Origin: Bacillus sp. UNC41MFS5
GTDB lineage: Bacteria > Bacillota > Bacilli > Bacillales_B > DSM-18226
DNA length: 64,000 nucleotides
Direction of reading: 5' to 3'
NCBI RefSeq assembly: GCF_000686805.1
Contig: NZ_KK366017.1
Coordinates: 930,001 to 994,000, forward strand
Shown here: positions 21,146 through 29,462 of the stretch, in pieces
Layout of the letters: each line of letters begins with the position of its first letter
Numbering within the stretch: the stretch's first letter is position 1
Translations under genes and position numbers: made by a program
Notes under the pieces: model-generated
The model's database searches: none
What the model was told of the DNA's origin: nothing
What the model saw: only the letters and a program-made list of their open reading frames with translations

Positions 21146-23028
21146 TGGAAGCTGGGTTTCGGATTAAGAAAAGATATTGGATGGCAATTTTAGTCTTAAT
21201 AATCCTTGGATGGTTTGGCTATAAAGCAGCGCATGCTTCTCACCAGTCGAATGAAGGGACAAAATTTGTTATAGGTGTGTCCCAGGCAAATTTAACTGAA
21301 CCTTGGCGAGTAGCTATGAATAATGAAATAAAAAGTGAATCAGATCGATATAAAGATCTACATGTGATTTATACTGATGCAGCTCATAGTATTGATAAAC
21401 AGAAGCAAGATATTAATAAATTGCTTGATTTTGGGATTGACTTGTTGATTATCTCCACTAATGATTCTAAAAGTTTAACACCTATAATCGCTAAGGTGCA
21501 TAAAAAAATACCGGTTATCGTCTTAGGACGAGCAATCGACGGGTATGATTATAGCTTATTTATTGGACCAGCCAATGAGGTCATTGGCAGAAACGCCGGG
21601 CAATTGGTGGCAGATCTGGCTGGAGATAAAAAAGTAAATTTAGTAGAAATACAAGGACTCTCCCAATCACCTCCAGTGATCGAAAGAAGTAAGGGCTTCA
21701 ATGAAATAATCGAAAATCATCCTAATATTCACCAGGTGGATACGATAGTTGCAGATTGGAATCGAGATAAAGCCGAAGATGAGGTAATAGAGAGGCTAAA
21801 TAAGAACCGCAAAATCAATTTCGTCTTCGCACATAGTGATGCAATGGCTCTTGGGGTACATAGGGCATTAGAAAAAAAGGGAATTCAAGGAGTTAATATC
21901 ATTGGCGTGGATGGACTAGCAGGTGATAATGGAGGACTTGATTTGGTTAGACGTAACATTTTGAAGGGGACCTTCGCATATAGGACTGGTGGTAATGAAT
22001 CAATTCAGTATGCAATGGATCTTTTACAAGGCAAATCGGGTATTCCCAAAAAAATACTTTTACGTGTGAATAAAATTACGAAAGATAATGTGGACCAATA
22101 TGTACAAACAAAGCAGAATACATTAAATATTCCTAAACAACCAAAAAATCAGATTGAACTAGGATTTGTACAAGTTGGTGAAGAGAGTAGTTGGAGAGCC
22201 GCCAATTCCAGCTCTATCAAAAAAGCCGCCCAAGACTTTGGAATTGAGCTTAAATTTAAAAATGCCAACCAAAGTATGAATAATCAAATAAAAGCTATTC
22301 GGAACTTTATTCGGGAAAGGGTGGATATTATTGCGTTTTCTCCGGTTGTACAAACGGGGTATGAAGATGTTTTGAAAGAGGCAAAAATGGCTGGAATCCC
22401 TGTAATTCTGACGGACCGAGAATTGAACCTTAAAGATGATACACTTTGGCTGACCTCGATTGGTTCTGATTTTCTGGAAGAGGGAAGGAGAGCGGCGAGA
22501 TGGCTTTTAGGACAAACTAAAGGAGTAAGAAAAGATATTAATATTGTAGAATTGCAGGGGACACGGGGTTCTTCACCAGCTGTTTATCGGAAAAAGGGGT
22601 TTGAGGAACTTCTAAAAAATAATTCAAACTATCACATCATCGCATCCCAATCAGCGGATTTTACAAAAGAAGCAGGAAGAAGTGTGATGAAAGAGTATTT
22701 GGAAAAGTATGGGGATAAGATTCAGGTAGTTTACGCCCATAATGATGACATGGCGCTGGGAGCGATTGAGGCAATTGAAGAGTATGGGAAAAGGCCTGGT
22801 AAAGACATTTTGATCATATCAGTAGATGCTACAAAAGAAGCATTTAATGCCCTGTTTGCAGGTAAATTGAATTTGACGGTGGAGTGTAATCCTTTGTTAG
22901 GGCCCGAATTAATGAAAGTGATAATGGATTATACGGAAGGAAAAGAGATTCCGGTCAAAATCGTCACAGAGGAAGGGATCTTTAGTCAGGAGAACGCCAA
23001 GCGGGATTTCGTTAACCGGGCTTATTAA
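21145..23028 (+). CDS. Membrane-anchored sensor with two tandem sugar-binding domains
   Basis: This 627-residue protein has one N-terminal membrane helix (residues about 13-30, YWMAILVLIILGWFGY) and no lipobox, so it should stay anchored with the rest outside. Two complete type I periplasmic-binding folds follow, residues about 38-325 and 336-625. The first resembles ribose-binding proteins. The second closely follows the YtfQ-like binding protein of this island (shared AFSPVVQTG, AGIPVILTDR and YAHNDDMA). The GTG start overlaps the regulator stop (TAGTG) and has AAGGAGGT upstream. With the adjacent kinase and regulator it probably forms a three-part sugar sensor, by analogy with XylFII-LytS-YesN. 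Two binding domains in one sensor are unusual. Confidence 0.88.
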   Translation: MEAGFRIKKRYWMAILVLIILGWFGYKAAHASHQSNEGTKFVIGVSQANLTEPWRVAMNNEIKSESDRYKDLHVIYTDAAHSIDKQKQDINKLLDFGIDLLIISTNDSKSLTPIIAKVHKKIPVIVLGRAIDGYDYSLFIGPANEVIGRNAGQLVADLAGDKKVNLVEIQGLSQSPPVIERSKGFNEIIENHPNIHQVDTIVADWNRDKAEDEVIERLNKNRKINFVFAHSDAMALGVHRALEKKGIQGVNIIGVDGLAGDNGGLDLVRRNILKGTFAYRTGGNESIQYAMDLLQGKSGIPKKILLRVNKITKDNVDQYVQTKQNTLNIPKQPKNQIELGFVQVGEESSWRAANSSSIKKAAQDFGIELKFKNANQSMNNQIKAIRNFIRERVDIIAFSPVVQTGYEDVLKEAKMAGIPVILTDRELNLKDDTLWLTSIGSDFLEEGRRAARWLLGQTKGVRKDINIVELQGTRGSSPAVYRKKGFEELLKNNSNYHIIASQSADFTKEAGRSVMKEYLEKYGDKIQVVYAHNDDMALGAIEAIEEYGKRPGKDILIISVDATKEAFNALFAGKLNLTVECNPLLGPELMKVIMDYTEGKEIPVKIVTEEGIFSQENAKRDFVNRAY

Positions 23029-23042
23029 TACATCTAGTGGAT

Positions 23043-23090
23043 AGACCTTGAAACCACGTTAAAAGTGGTTTTAAGGTCTTTATTTCTTTT
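23043..23090 (+). terminator. Terminator of the first sensor operon
   Basis: A 15-base stem (AGACCTTGAAACCAC / GTGGTTTTAAGGTCT) with one G-U pair is followed by TTATTTCTTTTTT. Confidence 0.85.
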
Positions 23091-23163
23091 TTATATACTT
23101 AATTAAACTAGTAAGCAAAGTTTCTATCAATAAAATTTTGCTATAAAAATAATGTGTTGTATT

Positions 23164-23217
23164 TTATAAAATATCGTAGATTTTTATAAAGATTGTCTAC
23201 AACCGATTTGATATACT
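23164..23217 (+). promoter_or_regulatory. Island promoter 1: paired TTATAAA half-sites and extended -10
   Basis: TTATAAA occurs at 23164 and 23184, exactly 20 bp apart. A TG-extended TATACT -10 (23212-23217) begins 28 bp after the start of the second half-site. No good -35 hexamer is present, so the promoter should need an activator, presumably a YesN-type regulator from this island. Confidence 0.7.
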
Positions 23218-23225
23218 CTCACATA

Positions 23226-23239
23226 TGAAAGCGTTTAAA
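23226..23239 (+). promoter_or_regulatory. cre-like CcpA site at the first GH43 promoter
   Basis: TGAAAGCGTTTAAA matches the cre consensus TGWAANCGNTNWCA apart from position 13. It lies just downstream of the -10 element, a position for glucose repression. Confidence 0.6.
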
Positions 23240-23271
23240 TATTATCTTTTAAGGAGGTATTACAAAACCCT

Positions 23272-25242
23272 ATGAAAAAAGTAGTTTCGAAAATTATGTT
23301 ATCAACACTACTATTATCATCCTTTTCAACTGCAGCCTATGCGGATAACCCTATCATTAAGGATAAGTTCACCGGAGACCCGGCTGCGCTCGTTCAAGGT
23401 GACAAGGTTTATCTCTATGCAGGACATGATGAAGCGAGTGCAGGTGGGAACTTTTATTACATGCCTGAATGGCTCATTTATTCTACAACAGATATGGTGA
23501 ATTGGAAACAAGAAGGATCTCTCAGCGTCAAGGATACCTTTTCATGGGCAAAGGAAGATGCCGCTTGGGCGAGTCAAGTAATCGAGAGAGATGGTACCTA
23601 TTATTGGTATGTGGCCACTAATAATAAGGACGGTAGTGGATATTGTATTGGTGTAGCTACCTCCCAAAGTCCAACTGAAGGGTTTAAGGACGCACTTGGA
23701 AAGCCATTGATTACCAATCAAATGACCACATCCAACATTTCATGGGATGATATTGACCCTACAGTTATGATCGATGATGACGGACAGGGGTACCTATACT
23801 GGGGAAATTCGTATCCATACTATGCAAAGCTCAAATCGAACATGATTGAGCTAGACGGGGATATTCAAAAGGTTACCATCAATAACTTGAAAGGTGGTTT
23901 CACAGAAGCTCCGTGGATTCATAAACGGAATGGCAAATATTATTTATCATTTGCACATAATTGGCCAGAAGGTCTAGCTTATGCAATGAGTGAGAGCCCA
24001 ACCGGTCCATGGGAGTACAAGGGGGCGCTTATGGATCCGTTCACCACAGACCCTAATGATAAAAACAATAGTAATACAAGTCATCAATCCATTATTGATT
24101 TCAAAGGAAAGTCTTATATTATTTATCATACCGCTGCTTTGCCAACTGGAAGTTCATACAGGCGTTCAGTATCCGTTGATCGATTATACTACAATCCCGA
24201 CGGCACAATAAAAAAAGTTGTCCCTACTTCAACAGGCTTAGATGGTGAAGGACAAAAGCTGCAGTCGTACAGTTTCCTAGACCGCTATATTAGGCACTAT
24301 AACAATGATGCACGGATTGATCCTTTAGACGTATTAAATAATTCAAACTTTGATTCCAGATGGGAAATCGTTCCTGGTTTAGCTAATTCAGATGAGGGTT
24401 ATGTTTCCATTCAGGCTGTGAATAAGCCAGGATATTATTTAAGACATAGTAATAATGATCTCGCACTTGTAAAAAATGACGGTACAAATTTATTCAAAGC
24501 TGATGCCACATTTAAAAAGGTGCCTGGTTTAACGGATCCGAACTGGACTTCCTTCCAGTCATATAACTTCCCGAATTTATATATTAAGCAAAAAGATTAC
24601 TTATTGAAGTTAGAGCAAGTGAATACCGACGGGGATAAAGAGAATGCAACTTTTAAGATGTCAGAAGCAGATGTAAAGGATGTCCAACTGAATATTGATA
24701 GCGTTACACTGCAACAAAATGATGAAAGCAATTTGTCTGCTGTTGTATTACCAAATAGTGCACTTGATCAAAAAGTGACTTTTACATCCAGTGATCCTAG
24801 TGTGGTATCCATTTCTAATCCAACTTATAATCCTGAAGATGGAAAGACAACCGTTACAATTACTGCAAAATCTCCGGGTAAAGCTGATATTTTTGCTACA
24901 ACTGACGAAGGGCAATTCGCTGATTCGGCTACAATTACTGTAGAAAAACAGATGCCTGCAACTATAAAGGATTTAAAAATATCTGTGAATAATAGAAAAG
25001 TTCTAATCGAAGGCTATTTGACACAGAAAAAAGGTACGGATGTAGCAGTTAGAGTTACAGCGCCAAATGGTAAATTGGATTATCTTGATCAAATTACCTC
25101 GGAAAATGATGGTAAATTCAGTTATGACTTTACACTTTCGAATCATGCAGCTGGTAAATATAATGTCAGTCTGGGTGGTACAGACTTAAGTGAAATAGTG
25201 AATACCAGCTTCCAATATAAGCCCGGTCCACAAAATCAATGA
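23272..25242 (+). CDS. Secreted GH43 arabinan-active glycosidase with AbfB-like and Big_2 domains
   Basis: This exported enzyme of 656 residues has a Sec signal peptide cleaved after STAAYA (residue 24). The five-bladed GH43 domain (about residues 28-320) carries the catalytic triad Asp36 (TGDPAALV), Asp162 (DDIDPTVM) and Glu212 (FTEAPWI). It is followed by an AbfB/CBM42-like arabinose-binding domain (about 335-470, SYSFLDRYIRHYNNDARID), a Big_2-type Ig domain (about 475-560) and a short beta-rich tail. AbfB modules bind arabinofuranose side chains, so the substrate is probably arabinan or arabinoxylan. It is under island promoter 1 and precedes a second GH43 gene with no terminator between. 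The exact linkage specificity cannot be read. Confidence 0.92.
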   Translation: MKKVVSKIMLSTLLLSSFSTAAYADNPIIKDKFTGDPAALVQGDKVYLYAGHDEASAGGNFYYMPEWLIYSTTDMVNWKQEGSLSVKDTFSWAKEDAAWASQVIERDGTYYWYVATNNKDGSGYCIGVATSQSPTEGFKDALGKPLITNQMTTSNISWDDIDPTVMIDDDGQGYLYWGNSYPYYAKLKSNMIELDGDIQKVTINNLKGGFTEAPWIHKRNGKYYLSFAHNWPEGLAYAMSESPTGPWEYKGALMDPFTTDPNDKNNSNTSHQSIIDFKGKSYIIYHTAALPTGSSYRRSVSVDRLYYNPDGTIKKVVPTSTGLDGEGQKLQSYSFLDRYIRHYNNDARIDPLDVLNNSNFDSRWEIVPGLANSDEGYVSIQAVNKPGYYLRHSNNDLALVKNDGTNLFKADATFKKVPGLTDPNWTSFQSYNFPNLYIKQKDYLLKLEQVNTDGDKENATFKMSEADVKDVQLNIDSVTLQQNDESNLSAVVLPNSALDQKVTFTSSDPSVVSISNPTYNPEDGKTTVTITAKSPGKADIFATTDEGQFADSATITVEKQMPATIKDLKISVNNRKVLIEGYLTQKKGTDVAVRVTAPNGKLDYLDQITSENDGKFSYDFTLSNHAAGKYNVSLGGTDLSEIVNTSFQYKPGPQNQ

Positions 25243-25337
25243 AATCTTGGAATACTTAACTAGGTATTAAATCACTAGTTTAGGAGAAACAATCAATGAT
25301 CTAAAAAGTAACTTTATGTCATAAGGAGGGATTAAAT

Positions 25338-28082
25338 ATGAAGTTGAAAAAAACAATTCATTGTGCACTGGCAGTCACACTATTGACGGTTCCAACAACG
25401 GTTGTTCCTTCTTGGGCTGCAACATTAAATCCAGAATCTACTAGCGCAGTTGAACAGGCAACTGGGAGTGTTTCAGCATCTGAAGCAGGACTAACAACTT
25501 GGTATAAATTTAATCAGATAAACGGGACAGCTATAGCCGATGCCTCTGGTCATGGCAAGGATGCCACTGTAATGAACGGTGCTTCCTTGACTACAGTTGC
25601 TGGTAGGACGGGTATTGATCTTGATCATACGAAAAGCCAATATGTGCAGCTGCCAACAGGTATTATGAGTACTCTGGATGATTTCACGATCTCCACATGG
25701 GTATATTTGGATTCAAAAACAGGAGATTGGACTCGAATTTTTGATTTCGGAACAGGAGCGAATGCAGGAAAAATCTTCCTTACAGAAAACTTATATTTGG
25801 ATGTAGTAGGACGAGTTGCAGATGCTACTCCGAGTGCTCCTAAGGTCGGTGAATGGACACATATCTCTATCAGTAAAACCGGATCAGCTTACACAATCTA
25901 TGTTAATGGCAAGGTTGGTGCCACAGGAACTTCAACCAAGAAACCGTCTGATTTTGGACAAACCGCCTCTAACTATATTGGAAAATCGAATTGGCCTGAT
26001 CCATATTTAGACGGTAAAGTAAGTGATTTCCGCATCTATAACAGAGGATTGAGTGCTGAAGAAATCCAGCAGGTTGTCTCAGAATCTATGACCGACCAAG
26101 AAGCCGTTGGAAGGGTTGCAGGAACTCTGACTCTTGGTGATACTTCAAAAGTCATTCAAGATTTAAAATTACCTGTGACTGCTGACGGTGGGGTATCGAT
26201 TTCTTGGAAATCTGACTCTCCTTCAGTAATTTCCAATACAGGTGTAGTGACAAGACCTGCAAAAGACCAAAAGGATGCAGATGTATCCTTAACAGCAACA
26301 ATTAACCGGAATGGATACTCAGAAACGAAAAACTTTACGTTTACTGTGCTGGCTGACAGCATCGTATCTATTGAACCGGTAAATCTAAGAACAATGGTAG
26401 ATTTCCCGCCTAATCTTCCTAAGAAGGTAACCGTACACCATTTCGATGGTCATACTGAGCAACTTGATGTAGAGTGGAACCCTATTTCAAATGATGATTT
26501 CTCACAAACTGGGAAGCTTGAAGTCAAGGGATCAGTTTATGGTACCAAAATCCAGCCTGTTGCCAATATAAGTGTTACTAAGATTGCTAAAGTTGACGAG
26601 GTGAACGTGAAGACAAAACAGGGCACCGCGCCTCAGCTTCCACCTACTGTAGATGTACATTATAGTGACGGATCTACTGGAACACTTAATGTGGATTGGG
26701 CAGAAGTGAAAAAACAAGATTATACCAAAACCGGAACCTTTACCGTTAAAGGGGAGGCGACAACCTACGAATATACTGACCCATTGATTGAGCAAAGAGC
26801 AGATCCTCACATTTTTAAACATACTGATGGCTATTATTATTTCACAGCATCGGTTCCTGAATATAACCGCATTGTATTGCGGAGAGCAAAAACGCTACAG
26901 GGCCTTGCCACAGCAGAGGAAAAAGTAATTTGGACCAAACACGCTACAGGAGATATGGGAGCGCATATTTGGGCCCCTGAAATCCATTATATCGATGGAA
27001 AATGGTACATTTACTTTGCAGCGGGAGCAGCGGAAGATATTTGGAAAATTCGTCCATATGTTCTCGAGTGCGGAGATGCGAACCCACTTACAGGAACATG
27101 GACAGAAAAAGGCATGATGCAAAAACCAGCAGGCAGTACGGCCTTCACCAATTTTTCCTTAGATTCCACCACTTTTGAGAACAATGGCAAACGTTATTTC
27201 GCCTGGGCACAAAAGGATGGCGGAAATTCGAATCTTTATATCGCGGAAATGAGTAATCCATGGACGATTACTGGAAACCCAGTAATGATTTCTACTCCGG
27301 ATTACGCTTGGGAAAGACAAGGATATTGGGTCAATGAGGCACCAAGTATATTAAAGCGTAACGGAAAAATATTCATGACTTTTTCTGCAAGCGCCACCGA
27401 TGCTAACTATTCCTTGGGGTTATTGACCGCTTCGGATACTAGTGATTTATTAGATCCTAAGTCATGGAAGAAATCGCCAGAACCAGTATTGAAAAGCGAT
27501 GAAACAACGGGTCTTTACGGACCGGGACATAATACTTTTACTGTAGCGGAAGATGGAAAGACGGATATTCTCGTTTATCATGCCCGCTCCTACAAGGATA
27601 TTCAAGGGGATCCCCTGTATGATCCAAACCGGCATACTAGGGTGAAGAGAATAACTTGGAATGCTGATGGTACACCGAATTTCTCAAGTGTTCCTGTAAA
27701 TGGAGCCGTACCTGGACCTGCTATTTCAGTAAACGCGAATGTGACTGTTGATGACAATGCTGAATTTTCGGTCGTCACTGATTTTAGTTCAAAACAACTA
27801 CAACCAAAGGAAAAGCTAGGTGCTAAAGTTCAGGTTACTAGTCACAAGAGCACAGCTCAGTCTATTTTAGTGACAATGGCTCTGTATGACAACGATAATC
27901 GACTGGTGGACACCCAGTCTCAGACCCAAAGTATCGCAGCTGGTTCTAAGAACTCATTCTCTTTGAGCATGAAGCTGCCAGCCAAATTGGATGGTCACAA
28001 AGTGAAGGTCTTTGTTTGGGAAGGTGATGATATTGAATCCTCATCACTAAAGCCTGTATCGGCACCGAAAGTTCTGGAATAA
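25338..28082 (+). CDS. Secreted multidomain GH43 arabinofuranosidase-like enzyme
   Basis: This 914-residue exported protein starts with a signal peptide (cleavage near PSWAA, about residue 27). A LamG/concanavalin-like domain (about 50-245) is followed by an Ig-like domain with the LKLPVTADGGVSISWKSD motif and two Big_4-type Ig repeats (KVTVHHFDGHTEQLDVEW and TVDVHYSDGSTGTLNVDW). The GH43 domain (about 480-790) has catalytic residues Asp489 (RADPHIF), Asp609 (SLDSTTF) and Glu667 (NEAPSIL), a pattern found in GH43 alpha-L-arabinofuranosidases. A C-terminal beta-sandwich ends the protein. The gene lies 95 bases after the first GH43 gene and is probably co-transcribed with it. AAGGAGGG precedes the ATG. 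Confidence 0.9.
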   Translation: MKLKKTIHCALAVTLLTVPTTVVPSWAATLNPESTSAVEQATGSVSASEAGLTTWYKFNQINGTAIADASGHGKDATVMNGASLTTVAGRTGIDLDHTKSQYVQLPTGIMSTLDDFTISTWVYLDSKTGDWTRIFDFGTGANAGKIFLTENLYLDVVGRVADATPSAPKVGEWTHISISKTGSAYTIYVNGKVGATGTSTKKPSDFGQTASNYIGKSNWPDPYLDGKVSDFRIYNRGLSAEEIQQVVSESMTDQEAVGRVAGTLTLGDTSKVIQDLKLPVTADGGVSISWKSDSPSVISNTGVVTRPAKDQKDADVSLTATINRNGYSETKNFTFTVLADSIVSIEPVNLRTMVDFPPNLPKKVTVHHFDGHTEQLDVEWNPISNDDFSQTGKLEVKGSVYGTKIQPVANISVTKIAKVDEVNVKTKQGTAPQLPPTVDVHYSDGSTGTLNVDWAEVKKQDYTKTGTFTVKGEATTYEYTDPLIEQRADPHIFKHTDGYYYFTASVPEYNRIVLRRAKTLQGLATAEEKVIWTKHATGDMGAHIWAPEIHYIDGKWYIYFAAGAAEDIWKIRPYVLECGDANPLTGTWTEKGMMQKPAGSTAFTNFSLDSTTFENNGKRYFAWAQKDGGNSNLYIAEMSNPWTITGNPVMISTPDYAWERQGYWVNEAPSILKRNGKIFMTFSASATDANYSLGLLTASDTSDLLDPKSWKKSPEPVLKSDETTGLYGPGHNTFTVAEDGKTDILVYHARSYKDIQGDPLYDPNRHTRVKRITWNADGTPNFSSVPVNGAVPGPAISVNANVTVDDNAEFSVVTDFSSKQLQPKEKLGAKVQVTSHKSTAQSILVTMALYDNDNRLVDTQSQTQSIAAGSKNSFSLSMKLPAKLDGHKVKVFVWEGDDIESSSLKPVSAPKVLE

Positions 28083-28142
28083 AACTAGGATATGTAATAG
28101 GTAGTATCAAAAATATATGAGTAAAAATAGAAATGCCAAATC

Positions 28143-28175
28143 AGCCAAGTGCTTTTTAAAAAAGCCTTGGCTTCT
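28143..28175 (+). terminator. Hairpin after the two GH43 genes
   Basis: AGCCAAG pairs with CTTGGCT, with GCTTTTT/AAAAAGC inside. The following T-run is weak (TCTTCGTATTT). Confidence 0.5.
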
Positions 28176-28242
28176 TCGTATTTATCCTCTCCCCAGTGGG
28201 ATCATAGATGATAATAATAATCCAATTTACCTTACAACGTTA

Positions 28243-28360
28243 GCTTCATCAAAAATAGCAAATTATTATAAACAATTGGTGATTTTTATAAATACATTTA
28301 TTGTTTTTTTCTTTAAAATCATTCAAAGAGAAAAGAATGCGCTAGTCCTCTAAAAAGAGG
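28243..28360 (+). repeat. Duplicated promoter region, copy 1
   Basis: About 118 bases from GCTTCATCAAAAATAGC to the AAAAAGAG segment are repeated with few differences at 36824-36942. The repeat carries the paired half-sites and the -10 element of island promoter 2. Confidence 0.75.
28266..28319 (+). promoter_or_regulatory. Island promoter 2: paired TTATAAA half-sites and -10
   Basis: TTATAAA occurs at 28266 and 28286, 20 bp apart. TAAAAT (28314-28319) begins 28 bp after the second half-site. It drives the second sensor operon, which suggests autoregulation. Confidence 0.65.
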
Positions 28361-28398
28361 AGAGGACAGTTTGAAGTGTATGTACAGTGAACTTTTAT

Positions 28399-28412
28399 TG
28401 TAATCGCTTACT
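28399..28412 (+). promoter_or_regulatory. cre-like CcpA site before the second sensor operon
   Basis: TGTAATCGCTTACT matches the cre consensus except for the last base. It lies between promoter 2 and the start of the sensor gene. Confidence 0.7.
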
Positions 28413-28439
28413 CTATGAACTTTGGAAGGGGGTTCATAA

Positions 28440-29450
28440 GTGAAAAAACTAATATTAATTTATGTCTTTCTATTAATCTCCTACTTTCTTTATATGTATG
28501 ACTATCATTTTAATGAGTCGCACTTATCACATATAGAGAAAATTCAAAGAGAAAGCCAAGAGGGAATTAGTGAAAAGTACGTAATGGTTACTTTCCAGTC
28601 AGGAATTGACTATTGGAAAGGCTCTTTAAAAGGGTTTGAGGATGCAGCTCAGAAGTTGAATGTATCAGTTGAGTACCGTGGAGCAACACAGCATGATATA
28701 CATGAACAAATTACTGTGATGGAACAGGTAATAGCCAAAAAGCCAGCGGGTATTGCGATTTCTGCTATCGACCCAGACGCGTTATCTAATACTTTTGAAA
28801 AAGCAAAGGATGTGGGTATTCCTATTGTATTATTTGACTCAGGTGCTCCCTCGGACAACGTGTCTTCTTTTTTGGGCACTGATAATTATAAAGCTGGCAT
28901 AGCGGCCGCTCAAAAATTAGTTGAATTAATGGGTGGAACAGGAAAAGTGGCTGTTATAACATCACCAAATCAATTAAATCATCAGGAAAGAACAAAGGGG
29001 TTTTTAGACACAATTAAGAAAACTGCAGGAATAGAGGTGATAGCAGTAAAAGATGGAAAGGGAGATCAGTTTGTTTCAAGTAAGGTTGCCATGGACCTCT
29101 TAAAGAAGCATCCGGATTTGAAGGGTATTTTTGCTACAGAAGCCAATGGAGGGGTTGGGGTCGGTGAAGCCGTTGGTCTTCTAAAGAGAAATCAAAAAGT
29201 GAAAATTGTAAGTTTTGATACAGATAAACCAACTCTGGATTTGATAAAAGACGGTACTATATCTGCAACCTTGGCTCAAGGTACTTGGAGGATGGGTTTT
29301 TGGTCTTTACTGTTTTTATTTGAACTCCAACATAAAAATTCTCCAATAATAAAACGTGAATTTTCAGATCAACCTCAAATGACATCATATGTAGATACAG
29401 GGATTTCTATTGTTACTAAGGAAAATGTAGAAAATTACTATGCAAAGTGA
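28440..29450 (+). CDS. Membrane-anchored sugar-binding sensor protein (XylFII-like)
   Basis: This 336-residue protein has an N-terminal membrane helix (LILIYVFLLISYFLYMY) without a lipobox cysteine and a single ribose-binding-type periplasmic domain (about residues 45-330), with conserved KKPAGIAISAIDPDAL, VGIPIVLFDSGAP and FLGTDNYKAG segments. It starts with GTG, with AAGGGGG upstream. The order sensor-kinase-regulator is the same as in the clostridial xylFII-lytS-yesN operon, in which XylFII binds xylose outside the membrane and controls LytS. The same role is inferred here, probably with arabinose or another pentose as ligand. It is not likely to serve transport, because no ABC gene follows directly. 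Confidence 0.88.
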   Translation: MKKLILIYVFLLISYFLYMYDYHFNESHLSHIEKIQRESQEGISEKYVMVTFQSGIDYWKGSLKGFEDAAQKLNVSVEYRGATQHDIHEQITVMEQVIAKKPAGIAISAIDPDALSNTFEKAKDVGIPIVLFDSGAPSDNVSSFLGTDNYKAGIAAAQKLVELMGGTGKVAVITSPNQLNHQERTKGFLDTIKKTAGIEVIAVKDGKGDQFVSSKVAMDLLKKHPDLKGIFATEANGGVGVGEAVGLLKRNQKVKIVSFDTDKPTLDLIKDGTISATLAQGTWRMGFWSLLFLFELQHKNSPIIKREFSDQPQMTSYVDTGISIVTKENVENYYAK

Positions 29451-29462
29451 GCCACCAAGAAT

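Noticed and set aside
28117..28353. A 78-codon frame after the second GH43 gene
   Set aside because: It has no ribosome binding site, overlaps a hairpin and the copied promoter region, and its sequence is low in complexity and not protein-like.
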